From Arsukibacterium ikkense (GTDB taxonomy: Bacteria > Pseudomonadota > Gammaproteobacteria > Enterobacterales > Alteromonadaceae), in the NCBI RefSeq assembly GCF_000987775.1, contig NZ_LAHO01000002.1, positions 62,001 through 126,000 of the forward strand: a stretch of DNA of 64,000 nt, written 5' to 3'. Shown here one piece after another: positions 25,714-33,899 of the stretch. Numbering within the stretch: the stretch's first letter is position 1; each line of letters begins with the position of its first letter. A program made the position numbers and the translations under genes. The notes beneath the pieces are model-generated. The model was not told the origin of the DNA. It did not search any database and worked only from the letters and a program-made list of their open reading frames with translations.

Positions 25714-26982
25714 TTATTTTGCGCCAACAACCCTGATGTAATAAATAAAATAGCAAAACAAAAAACAGAGCCAGGTACCGTTATCTGCATTTAAAAAGCC
25801 ACTTTCCAGAAAATTCCTGCCCAGAAAAAAAGCAAAGGTACTGAAAATAAAAAATAAGTAAGATCGGCTTGTCGCACCAACAGCGCCTAACTTTAAAAAG
25901 GGATGCAGCATAAACGCCCAGACAGACAGCACAAAGCCGATTACGCCAAGCGCGGCGAATACATCCAGATAACCACTGTGTCCTCCGGTAAGAGTGAATA
26001 CCCATTCAACCCAACCACGCGCATAGTCGGCTAACTTCATACCATCACCTACCGACCACACTGCGCCATAGCCCATACCAAGCCAGAAATTATCCACTAT
26101 CGCAAAATAGAGTAACTCCCAGATTGTCGCTCTGCCGGTAAAGGCTTCCGGGCTGTTAAATATCCGGATAAAGGCTTCTACCAGCTGCTCACTTAACGCC
26201 AGCAACAACAACACAGAGATGGTTATGGTCAATGCTAAAATCTTGCTATAAAGCCGGTGTGCAGATACCTTAACGGCAAAAATACCAAGCATAATAGAGG
26301 GTACTAACAGCCCCATACTGGTTTTTGATTTTGTCATATAGATAAAAAAGATGGCGAGAAGGACAATCAGTAACCATCCATAGTTATGTGATTTAAAGTA
26401 TTGCTGTAGTGCCAGGAATATACAAAACACCGTGGCCGGTCCTGCGGCATTTTTATGATAGAAAACCCCCTTCCAGTTGCCATCTATCCCCGCACCAAAA
26501 AAGTCAGTGCCGGTATGTACTGCGCCAGGCACAATAAATGCCGACATAACACTGATGATAACCAATGCCGCCAGTAAGTAGGCCAGGGTATCAACCATAT
26601 CATCTAACCGAATAATACTTACCAACATAAAAACCGTAGAGGCCGTTATCAGAAACAGCAGTAATCTGCGCACCGAGATAGCTGGCTCTGCTGACCATGA
26701 AATTGACAGCACCACCCAGATACATAACAACAAAAAAGGCAGTATTTTTTTCACATCGCTAAGTTTGCCAAGTGCATAAAAGCAACAGGAAGATAAAAAG
26801 AAAACAGCGATAAACACCAGTTGGCGAATAGCATTAGTTCCACCTGTTGCCTCCAGCTCAATTTCATGCTGCGTACTGAACGGCGATAAGCCAATATAGG
26901 TAAAGGAGATAACAACAACAACCAGCATTCTGGCAAGGCTGTACAGGTTTATCCGGACTAAGCCATCTCTTAAACTAATCAA
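25714..26982 (-). CDS. O-antigen ligase/polymerase family protein (Wzy-like)
   Basis: This 422-residue protein has about 10-11 hydrophobic segments and a large periplasmic loop after GRATIWELLYFAI, with GMGYGAVW and GGHSGYLDVFAALGVIG, the typical Wzy_C signature (an H near the end of the loop). Inside an operon with a flippase it is most likely the repeat-unit polymerase. A second member of the family is encoded at 31694-33031, so the split of polymerase and ligase roles is not certain. Confidence 0.88.
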   Translation of the reverse strand: MISLRDGLVRINLYSLARMLVVVVISFTYIGLSPFSTQHEIELEATGGTNAIRQLVFIAVFFLSSCCFYALGKLSDVKKILPFLLLCIWVVLSISWSAEPAISVRRLLLFLITASTVFMLVSIIRLDDMVDTLAYLLAALVIISVMSAFIVPGAVHTGTDFFGAGIDGNWKGVFYHKNAAGPATVFCIFLALQQYFKSHNYGWLLIVLLAIFFIYMTKSKTSMGLLVPSIMLGIFAVKVSAHRLYSKILALTITISVLLLLALSEQLVEAFIRIFNSPEAFTGRATIWELLYFAIVDNFWLGMGYGAVWSVGDGMKLADYARGWVEWVFTLTGGHSGYLDVFAALGVIGFVLSVWAFMLHPFLKLGAVGATSRSYLFFIFSTFAFFLGRNFLESGFLNADNGTWLCFLFCYFIYYIRVVGAK

Positions 26983-26998
26983 CTACTCACCTTTTCGC

Positions 26999-27937
26999 TC
27001 AGGAGCCATGAGTTTCGGCGTACACCGCTTTTTGCGATCCTTTTAATGCACTGAGCTTGCCCAGCTGCCTGGCTATTTTTAGCCGGGCCTGCATTTTTTT
27101 ATGCGGGATGCCCGCCATCAGCAGCCATAACATCGAGGACAATACTAACGCAGAGGTTAATTTGGCGGCTTCGCGCAACCAAACGCCAGCGCCCGGGCTC
27201 GTGTTACTGATAATCCGGATATCACCGGCACCAATCCGGTAAGAGCGCTCTATCGCCCACTTTTTGGTTAAACGTGACGCACCAAAAATTTCATGGGCTT
27301 TCGCTTCATGAGCAAAAGCAAAGGTTGCTCCACGGCGTTTAATCCGGGTGAAAAACTCTTTATCCCCCCCGCCCACCAGGGAGTAAAACGGGTCGAACCT
27401 TTCTTCAGGGTAAGCATCAACGATATTGCGACTTAGCAAAACATTTGTCGTACCGTCGATAAGCCCGACCGGACCAGAGTAAGTTGCATCTGATTGATAA
27501 TAAATATACAACCCCTTGGCCCAATTGGGTGGCACGACTTCAAAATCCGGTGCCACACTACCACCAACCACATCTGCATTTGTTTGTTGCTGCACTTTAA
27601 CCAATGAGGCCAGCCACTGCGGTTCAACCCACTCATCATCATCAACCATCGCCAGCAAGTCGGCCTGCATGTTGTCAAACGCCTCGTGCATCAGTGCATT
27701 ACGCACTTGCGAGATCCCCCGTTCATTAACCGCTATAGCTTTTAGCGGCAGCGGATAACCCTCAGCCAGTATCTGTTGCACGGTAAACAAACCAACACCC
27801 TTGTCCCCCTCGTTGTCAGCAACTAACACCTCAAACCGGCAATCGATAACTTGCCGACTAATAGAGTGCAGTAAACGCGCCACGCCCTGCGGCCGTTTAA
27901 AAGTGGGTATACCGATGACAACTTTAAGTTGTTTCAT
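26999..27937 (-). CDS. Family 2 glycosyltransferase
   Basis: This 312-residue GT-A transferase has the N-terminal motif VVIGIPTFKRPQGVARLL, the metal-binding region AMVDDDEWVEPQWL, and a C-terminal hydrophobic segment (about 255-275) that may attach it to the inner membrane. It adds a sugar to the growing repeat unit. The frame is open to 28009, overlapping the upstream gene, but the ATG at 27937 starts exactly at the conserved fold and leaves a 37-bp gap. Confidence 0.9.
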   Translation of the reverse strand: MKQLKVVIGIPTFKRPQGVARLLHSISRQVIDCRFEVLVADNEGDKGVGLFTVQQILAEGYPLPLKAIAVNERGISQVRNALMHEAFDNMQADLLAMVDDDEWVEPQWLASLVKVQQQTNADVVGGSVAPDFEVVPPNWAKGLYIYYQSDATYSGPVGLIDGTTNVLLSRNIVDAYPEERFDPFYSLVGGGDKEFFTRIKRRGATFAFAHEAKAHEIFGASRLTKKWAIERSYRIGAGDIRIISNTSPGAGVWLREAAKLTSALVLSSMLWLLMAGIPHKKMQARLKIARQLGKLSALKGSQKAVYAETHGS

Positions 27938-27974
27938 ATTCTCTGTTGTTTCCAATTGCGCTTGAGTCAAAATA

Positions 27975-28751
27975 TTAACCTTGCTTTGCCAACCCATGCT
28001 TAAGCACACAATAAATAGCGTGCGGATTAGTCAGCAGGTAACGCACAAACAACTTACGCGGATCCTTCGCCATCCGGAACAACCACTCTAACCCCGCATT
28101 TTGCATCCACATCGGTGCCCGCGGGTATTCACCGGTAATATAATTGTAACAACCGCCACAACTAATAATCACCGGCACGGTTAAACGGGACTTGTTACGA
28201 ATACAGAAGAGCTGTTCTTTCGGCTTACCCAGCCCCACCCACAGCACATCGGGTTTTGCCGCATTAATAGCGTCACAAATCGCCGCTTCTTCGGCATCGC
28301 CAAAATAACCATGCTGATGGCCTACCACCTGAAAATTGGCATAGGTTTGGCCAAGAATATCGGCCGCTTTGCTAACCGAAGCCGCTTTGCCGCCCAGCAA
28401 AAAGTGCTTTAACGTGCCCGGGTAAAAGTTTGGAATATCGTGGATCATATCTGTGGTGGCGGTGCGTTCCGGCACCGCCCTGGCGTGCTTAAACCAACGG
28501 GAAAAACTCACCACACTCTGGCCATCGGCGTGCACTAAATCAGCCTGGTCCATTTGTTCACGCGCTTGTTTATCAGCATTGTAAATGGAAATAGCATGGC
28601 CGTTATTACTAAAAATAACAAAGGGCGCTGCCTGGTGACGTTGCGCATACCCTTCGCAAATGTTACCAACCAAGGCAGCGAGCTCTTTTCTGCCGACGCA
28701 GGCAGTGCGGATCCCGCCAACATTTACCGTGTCAAAATCTGGCGTTATCAT
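27975..28751 (-). CDS. WecG/TagA/CpsF family glycosyltransferase (GT26)
   Basis: This 258-residue protein belongs to the GT26 family, whose members (WecG, TagA) transfer N-acetyl-mannosaminuronate or N-acetylmannosamine to a lipid-linked sugar. Recognisable segments are ADLVHADGQSVV near residue 75, ERTATTDMIHDIP, and DVLWVGLGKPKEQLF; a C-terminal stretch LEWLFRMAKDPRKLFVRYL is also diagnostic. It likely adds the second sugar of the repeat unit. It overlaps the epimerase gene by 4 bp. Confidence 0.92.
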   Translation of the reverse strand: MITPDFDTVNVGGIRTACVGRKELAALVGNICEGYAQRHQAAPFVIFSNNGHAISIYNADKQAREQMDQADLVHADGQSVVSFSRWFKHARAVPERTATTDMIHDIPNFYPGTLKHFLLGGKAASVSKAADILGQTYANFQVVGHQHGYFGDAEEAAICDAINAAKPDVLWVGLGKPKEQLFCIRNKSRLTVPVIISCGGCYNYITGEYPRAPMWMQNAGLEWLFRMAKDPRKLFVRYLLTNPHAIYCVLKHGLAKQG

Positions 28752-29728
28752 GCCACTTTCGCTCCCACATAACCCTGATACCAGGTGGTAAACTGCCTCA
28801 TGCCGTCAGCCAGCGAGGTTTGGGGCGCAAAACCGGTAATATCGTGCAGACGGCTGACATCGGCATAAGTCTGGTAAACGTCGCCGTCCTGCATCGGCAG
28901 GTAGTGCTTCTGTGCAACTTTGCCCAGCGCCTGCTCAATGGTGCTGATAAAGCTTTCCAGTTTAACCGGTTGATTATTACCGATGTTATACAACTTATAG
29001 GGCACACCTTGTACTGCATCTGGCAATACGTCCTGCACCCGCAGGATCCCCTCAACAATATCACTGATAAATGTAAAGTCGCGCATTAAGTTGCCGTTAT
29101 TAAACACGTTAATCGCTTTATTCTGACTTATTGCTTCGGTAAATAACCAGGGTGCCATATCAGGCCGCCCCCAGGGGCCATATACCGTAAAAAACCGCAA
29201 ACCGGTGGTGGGCAACTGATATAAATGGCTATAAGTATGCGCCATTAGCTCATTCGATTTTTTAGTGGCTGCATATAGCGAGACAGGGGTGTCTACCGGA
29301 TCAGTTTCGCTAAAAGGCACCTTCAGCTGATTACCATACACCGAGCTTGAACTGGCATATACCAGATGCGCTACCTTATTGTGGCGGCAGCCTTCTAAAA
29401 TGGTCATCATGCCAACTAAGTTTGAGTCGACATACGCCATCGGATTTTCAATGCTGTAACGCACACCAGCCTGTGCTGCCAAATGGATAACCCGGCTGAA
29501 TTGCTCGTTTGCAAACAGCGTTGCCACGCTTTGTCTGTCTGCCAGGTCCAACCTCACGAAACTGAAATTGCTGTAGGCCGCTAACCGCTGCAACCGTGCC
29601 AATTTCAATCTTGGATCATAATAGTGGTTCAAATTATCGATACCAACCACCTTATGGCCCTGCCGCAACAGCGCTTCTGCGGTATGCATACCAATAAAAC
29701 CAGCGGCGCCGGTGACTAAATATTTCAT
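28748..29728 (-). CDS. NAD-dependent sugar epimerase (UDP-glucuronate 4-epimerase-like)
   Basis: This 326-residue short-chain dehydrogenase-type enzyme has the NAD-binding GAAGFIG near the N-terminus and the catalytic YAATK motif. Segments such as NLNHYYDPRLK and GPWGRPDMAPWLFT are typical of UDP-glucuronate 4-epimerases (Gla/WbtF type). It would supply UDP-galacturonate to the pathway, which would fit a uronic-acid substrate for the ATP-grasp and asparagine-synthase-like enzymes (inference). The longer frame to 29806 overlaps galU, so the ATG at 29728 is preferred. Confidence 0.9.
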   Translation of the reverse strand: MKYLVTGAAGFIGMHTAEALLRQGHKVVGIDNLNHYYDPRLKLARLQRLAAYSNFSFVRLDLADRQSVATLFANEQFSRVIHLAAQAGVRYSIENPMAYVDSNLVGMMTILEGCRHNKVAHLVYASSSSVYGNQLKVPFSETDPVDTPVSLYAATKKSNELMAHTYSHLYQLPTTGLRFFTVYGPWGRPDMAPWLFTEAISQNKAINVFNNGNLMRDFTFISDIVEGILRVQDVLPDAVQGVPYKLYNIGNNQPVKLESFISTIEQALGKVAQKHYLPMQDGDVYQTYADVSRLHDITGFAPQTSLADGMRQFTTWYQGYVGAKVA

Positions 29729-29780
29729 CTGCTTAACAACCTTTCTCTTGCACTCATTCCCATCCCAGACCATAGCGCAA

Positions 29781-30746
29781 CTATGACTGCGCAAAAGCCA
29801 GCCCAAGCTCTACCCTTTTTTGTGACTCGCCAATAAATTTTTGCAGATTGGCCTGTAAAGGTGCACCCAGCGTTGGATGACGCAAGCCGTATTCCATGTT
29901 GGCCGTTAACAACCCCAGCTTGGTACCACAGTCATGGCTTTTGCCAACAATCCGATAGGCTTCTAGCTGCTCTATCAGTCGCAGCTGGTGCAGTGCATCC
30001 GTCAGTTGAATTTCATCACCGGCACCTGGCGGGGTAAACTCCAGCAAATCCCAGCATGCCGCTGACAGCACATAGCGCCCGGTAATGGCGTAGTTGCTGG
30101 GCGCATCGTCCTCAGCCGGCTTTTCCACCATGTCATAAATTTTCGCCGTACAACCCGCACCTAAATCGGAGCCTTGTAAATCGACGATGCCATATTGGTG
30201 TACCCGGTCCTGCGGTACAGGCTCAACCATGATCTGGCTGGCGTGTTTAGCACTAAAACGCGCGATCATCGCAGCCAGGTTGTCTTTGTTCAGATTGCAA
30301 TGGTACTGATCAACGAGCACATCCGGCAGCAATACAGCAAAGGGGTTGTTACCAACCACCGGCCGGGCGCATAAAATAGCATGCCCCAGCCCCAGCGCGA
30401 CTGGTTGCCGGACCGAAATAATAGTGACGTTTTTCGGAACAATCGCTCGTACTTCTGCCAGCAATTGCCGCTTAACCCGCTTTTCCAGCGTAGCTTCAAG
30501 TTCAAAGCTGGTATCAAAATGGTTTTCTATACTGTTCTTTGACGAGTGTGTTACCAGTACAATCTCAGTAATGCCAGCCGCCACCGCTTCCTGCACCACA
30601 TACTGAATTAAAGGCCGATCTACCACTGGCAACATCTCTTTTGCCATCGCCTTGGTAGCAGGCAACATGCGCGTACCCAGGCCAGCGACAGGTATCACCG
30701 CCTTGATCACGCCAGAGGATCTCACAGCAGATATAAATGAAGACAT
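29781..30746 (-). CDS. galU: UTP-glucose-1-phosphate uridylyltransferase
   Basis: This 321-residue enzyme makes UDP-glucose from UTP and glucose-1-phosphate. It has the nucleotidyltransferase signature [19 protein letters not shown] and the downstream [19 protein letters not shown] segment. UDP-glucose feeds the initiating phosphotransferase at 17 kb and, after oxidation, the epimerase. The ATG at 30746 has a GGGGGTG ribosome site. It is the first gene of the minus-strand sugar-assembly operon. No UDP-glucose dehydrogenase gene is in the window. Confidence 0.95.
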   Translation of the reverse strand: MSSFISAVRSSGVIKAVIPVAGLGTRMLPATKAMAKEMLPVVDRPLIQYVVQEAVAAGITEIVLVTHSSKNSIENHFDTSFELEATLEKRVKRQLLAEVRAIVPKNVTIISVRQPVALGLGHAILCARPVVGNNPFAVLLPDVLVDQYHCNLNKDNLAAMIARFSAKHASQIMVEPVPQDRVHQYGIVDLQGSDLGAGCTAKIYDMVEKPAEDDAPSNYAITGRYVLSAACWDLLEFTPPGAGDEIQLTDALHQLRLIEQLEAYRIVGKSHDCGTKLGLLTANMEYGLRHPTLGAPLQANLQKFIGESQKRVELGLAFAQS

Positions 30747-31223
30747 AGCACCCCCTATCGGCTTGACATATATTTAACACCAAAGAAACAACTTTACATC
30801 AAAAAGACAGATACACAAAGGCATTAAAACATTAGATTTCATTAAACCTATGATTTAAGTAGAATTAATTAATGTAATACTTACGAATATAACTATAGCC
30901 ATTCATCCCTTTCCACCTGGCATTGCTGCATTTTTGTAACCTTAAAAATCCCAATTTAACGGATTTTTATGACGGTAAAATGGCAAAACGGGCTTAAACA
31001 GCAGATTAATTAACACTTAATAAACAATAAATTCAGCTTGCAAGAGGTGCTACTCCCAAACCAGCCAAAGCACAAGCAAATTCATTGCATTGTTTTTAAT
31101 GGGTATTTTTCGCCAAAAAAAGTATTAAAAATAAAATTAACATAATAATCTATATTTACTGATGTAAAAACAGACAACACCAACTATACTGGTAAACAAG
31201 TTTTTAACCAAAAGGAGATGCCC
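30747..31223. other. AT-rich divergent promoter region between galU and secreted protein gene
   Basis: This 477-bp region holds no credible gene. It must contain the promoters of the galU operon (minus) and of the small secreted protein (plus). It is notably AT-rich, with many A and T runs, as expected for an H-NS-bound or bent promoter region (inference). I could not identify a confident promoter element. Confidence 0.55.
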
Positions 31224-31616
31224 ATGATGCTTCGTAACGCTCTGCTAGCAAGTACCGCTTGTACCATAATGATGTTTTCAGGTGTGGTATTAGCTCAGGA
31301 TAATATGCACGCCAACGCTGATTTTGCTGCTCAGCTTACTGCAACACCACAAAACGCCCAGCAACTGATTGCTGAACAGGTAACTGCCGCTCAAGGGGAT
31401 CAGGCGGCACTTGATGCTGTTTTGACGTCGGCCGTTAATGCCGGTATTGATGCCAGCACTGTTGCTCAGATAGCTGCAGATAGCAAAACAGCCTTACCTA
31501 CCGCAGCAACTGTACGTCGTAACAATGCAGTTACACCTGCAAATCTGCCGACACCGGGTGGCCCGGGCTTTGGCGGCGGCGGTGGTGGTGGCGGAAATAC
31601 CATTTCTGGCAACTAA
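31224..31616 (+). CDS. Small secreted protein with Gly-rich tail
   Basis: This is a 130-residue protein with a signal peptide (about residues 1-24, ending GVVLAQ) and an Ala/Gln-rich helical middle. The C-terminal tail has a Pro-Gly stretch followed by eight consecutive glycines and ends in ISGN. I recognise no family. An ATG at 31218 abuts the AAGGAG site; the next ATG at 31224 has a proper 6-nt spacing and is preferred. It stands alone between the galU operon and a ligase-like gene, with its own terminator, so it may be strongly expressed. An envelope or matrix role is only inference. Confidence 0.75.
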   Translation: MMLRNALLASTACTIMMFSGVVLAQDNMHANADFAAQLTATPQNAQQLIAEQVTAAQGDQAALDAVLTSAVNAGIDASTVAQIAADSKTALPTAATVRRNNAVTPANLPTPGGPGFGGGGGGGGNTISGN

Positions 31617-31626
31617 GCAAGATCGC

Positions 31627-31649
31627 AAAAAGGGCCAACGGCCCTTTTT
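31627..31649 (+). terminator. Rho-independent terminator after small secreted protein gene
   Basis: AAAAAGGGCC and GGCCCTTTTT form a perfect 10-bp stem with a 3-nt loop and a T-tract, 11 bp after the stop codon. Confidence 0.92.
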
Positions 31650-31693
31650 ATTTTCTAATCCCTTAGCTCACAATGCAGCGTCAGCAGTGAACA

Positions 31694-33031
31694 ATGACAA
31701 TGGCTACACACACCGCTTTTAATCGCTTTATTCCATTGTTATTAGGCCTAATTCTGATTTGGGCCCCTATCCCGCTAGGCTCTAATCGTATCTGGGCCTG
31801 GTCGGTATTACACAGCCTGATTGCACTGACGGTTATGCTGCATTGCATACATGCCTTTAAAGCTGCCTTACCTTTGTTGCGTGCGAGCTGGATGAAGCTA
31901 TTTTTAGCAATACCCGCTTTAGCCTCCGGCTACATGCTGCTGCAAGGGCTGCAGCTTATTCCTGGTATTCAGTCTGCCGATCCATACCAAAGCCTGATGC
32001 TGGCGCAGCGCAGTCTGTTTTTGCTGCTGTTTATCTGGCTGCTATGTCAATATATCAGCACCGTCGCGCAGATGCAGACGCTGGTATTGGCGCTGGTGAT
32101 AAGTGGTTGTTTGCAGGCGACGTATGGCAGCATGATTAATCTGGCAGGCCTTGAGTTATCACCGGTATTTGCGGTGGCGGAAGCTGAACGCGCGCGCGGT
32201 AGTTTTGGCTACCAGAACCATTTCGCCAATTACCTGGCGCTATGCCTTAGCCTGGCGATTGGCTGGATTGTCAGTGAGCTGGCGACAGATAAACAGCCAG
32301 GAAATACTAGGGCCAGGCTACGTGCGGCTTTAGCCACCATGCTAAGCACCAAGCTGATCTTACGCCTGGCGGTAATTGTTATGATAATAGGCTTGATTTT
32401 AAGCCGTTCACGCATGGGCAACAGCGCTTTTTTTATTGCGCTGGCAGTGACGGCGTTGCTGGCGATTTTTTATTATAAAAATCCACCGCGCCTGCTTAAG
32501 CCACTGGTGATCAGTATTTTTGTGCTGGATTTAGTGATTGTTGGTGCCATGTTCGGGGTAGAGAAAGTGCAGCAGCGCCTGCTGGAAACCAGTTTTAGCA
32601 GCGAAAGCCGCGATGAAGTTGTACGGGATAGTTTACCTTTACTGCAACAGCACTGGTTAACCGGCACTGGCGCAGGCAGTTTTTACACGGTATTCCCCGC
32701 ACATCAGCGAAGTCTTTATACCGGTTTTTATGATCACGCTCACAACGATTATCTGCAATTTGCCATAGAGCTTGGCATACCGATGACGCTGTTGCTCGGT
32801 GCCTGGCAACTTTATGCGTTGTGGCTGTGTTTGCAAACCATGCGCAGACGCAATACCCGGTTTTATAAAGGCATTGCCTTTGGTAGCATGATGGCAAACC
32901 TGCATATGTTACTGCACAATACGGTAGACTTTAACTTACAAGCCCCGGCCAATGCCCTGCTGTTTGTCACGATTTTAGCACTTAGCCATCTGGCCTATTA
33001 TAATAGCGCCGAACAGCAGCTGGCCCGTTAA
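31694..33031 (+). CDS. O-antigen ligase family membrane protein
   Basis: This 445-residue protein has about 11 membrane helices and a periplasmic loop with WLTGTGAGSFYTVFPAH and the HAHNDYLQFAIELGIP motif, the hallmark of the Wzy_C / WaaL family. It could ligate finished polysaccharide to an acceptor or act as an alternative polymerase. It is on the opposite strand to the main operon, 77 bp after the secreted-protein gene and beyond its terminator. Two in-frame ATGs (31694, 31700) are possible starts. Confidence 0.88.
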   Translation: MTMATHTAFNRFIPLLLGLILIWAPIPLGSNRIWAWSVLHSLIALTVMLHCIHAFKAALPLLRASWMKLFLAIPALASGYMLLQGLQLIPGIQSADPYQSLMLAQRSLFLLLFIWLLCQYISTVAQMQTLVLALVISGCLQATYGSMINLAGLELSPVFAVAEAERARGSFGYQNHFANYLALCLSLAIGWIVSELATDKQPGNTRARLRAALATMLSTKLILRLAVIVMIIGLILSRSRMGNSAFFIALAVTALLAIFYYKNPPRLLKPLVISIFVLDLVIVGAMFGVEKVQQRLLETSFSSESRDEVVRDSLPLLQQHWLTGTGAGSFYTVFPAHQRSLYTGFYDHAHNDYLQFAIELGIPMTLLLGAWQLYALWLCLQTMRRRNTRFYKGIAFGSMMANLHMLLHNTVDFNLQAPANALLFVTILALSHLAYYNSAEQQLAR

Positions 33032-33059
33032 CTGCTGAGGCTTGCAGCATTACTGCTGT

Positions 33060-33899
33060 TTATTCCGGCAACTGCCGTGGAATTTTCACCGTAAAACAGC
33101 TACCGCTGCCTGGCGTACTGCTGACATCAATGACGCCATGGTGTTTCTCGATGATACTACGAGACAACGATAAACCTAAACCGGTACCCTGCCCTTTAGG
33201 CTTGGTGGTATAAAACGGTTCAAATATCCTGGCCAGTTCAGCACTGTTCATGCCCTTACCATTATCAGTTACCTGAAACCACACCCACCTGTCATCAAAG
33301 CCGGTGCCTATCCGGATAATACCATGTTGTTCAATAGCCTGCGCCGCATTTAGCAACAGGTTAAGCACTACCTGATTAAGTTGTGAAGGAATACAGTATA
33401 GTTTTGGCAGCTCGGTAAAGTCTTTCACCACCTCAGCTTTATACTTCAGCTCATTACTGACCAGATTAAGGGTAGATTGGATACCCTGGTGTAAATCAGC
33501 CTCAACAAATTCAGTTTCTTCAATATGGGAGAAATCCTTTAAATCACGGATAATTTCCACCACCCGATCAAGCCCCTGTTCGGACTCCTGCACCAGTTTA
33601 GGCAAATCGGCACACACATAATCAAAATCAAAGTGCGCCCACAAGGCGCTACGCGATTCCTCTGTCACTTGCTGGCCAAGTAATTTCACCAGGTGTATTA
33701 AATTGCTGGAATATTCAGCCAGCATTTTCATGTTAGAAGATACATAACCAATAGGGTTATTTATTTCATGCGCTACACCGGCGGCAAGTTGCCCCAGTGA
33801 CGCCAGCTTTTCAGATTGTAATAGCTGCTCTTTTAACACCTGCAGCTGAGCTTGCAGCTCAGTAACTTGCGCTATATCAGGCTCTGCTGATGGCTTCAT
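33060..33899 (-). CDS. Soluble sensor histidine kinase
   Basis: This 279-residue kinase has no membrane segment. A short coiled coil (about 10-35) leads into the HisKA region with the H-box LAAGVAHEINNP, followed by the ATPase domain: N-box LNLLLNAAQAIEQ, DNGKGM and GTGLGLSLSRSII. It should autophosphorylate on the H-box histidine and pass phosphate to one of the receivers encoded upstream. It overlaps the upstream giant gene by 4 bp. Confidence 0.92.
   Translation of the reverse strand: MKPSAEPDIAQVTELQAQLQVLKEQLLQSEKLASLGQLAAGVAHEINNPIGYVSSNMKMLAEYSSNLIHLVKLLGQQVTEESRSALWAHFDFDYVCADLPKLVQESEQGLDRVVEIIRDLKDFSHIEETEFVEADLHQGIQSTLNLVSNELKYKAEVVKDFTELPKLYCIPSQLNQVVLNLLLNAAQAIEQHGIIRIGTGFDDRWVWFQVTDNGKGMNSAELARIFEPFYTTKPKGQGTGLGLSLSRSIIEKHHGVIDVSSTPGSGSCFTVKIPRQLPE

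Noticed and set aside
30928..30941. Sigma-54 promoter for galU operon on the minus strand
   Set aside because: GG-N10-GC spacing is present, but the -24 block does not match TGGCAC; about four of the conserved bases differ.
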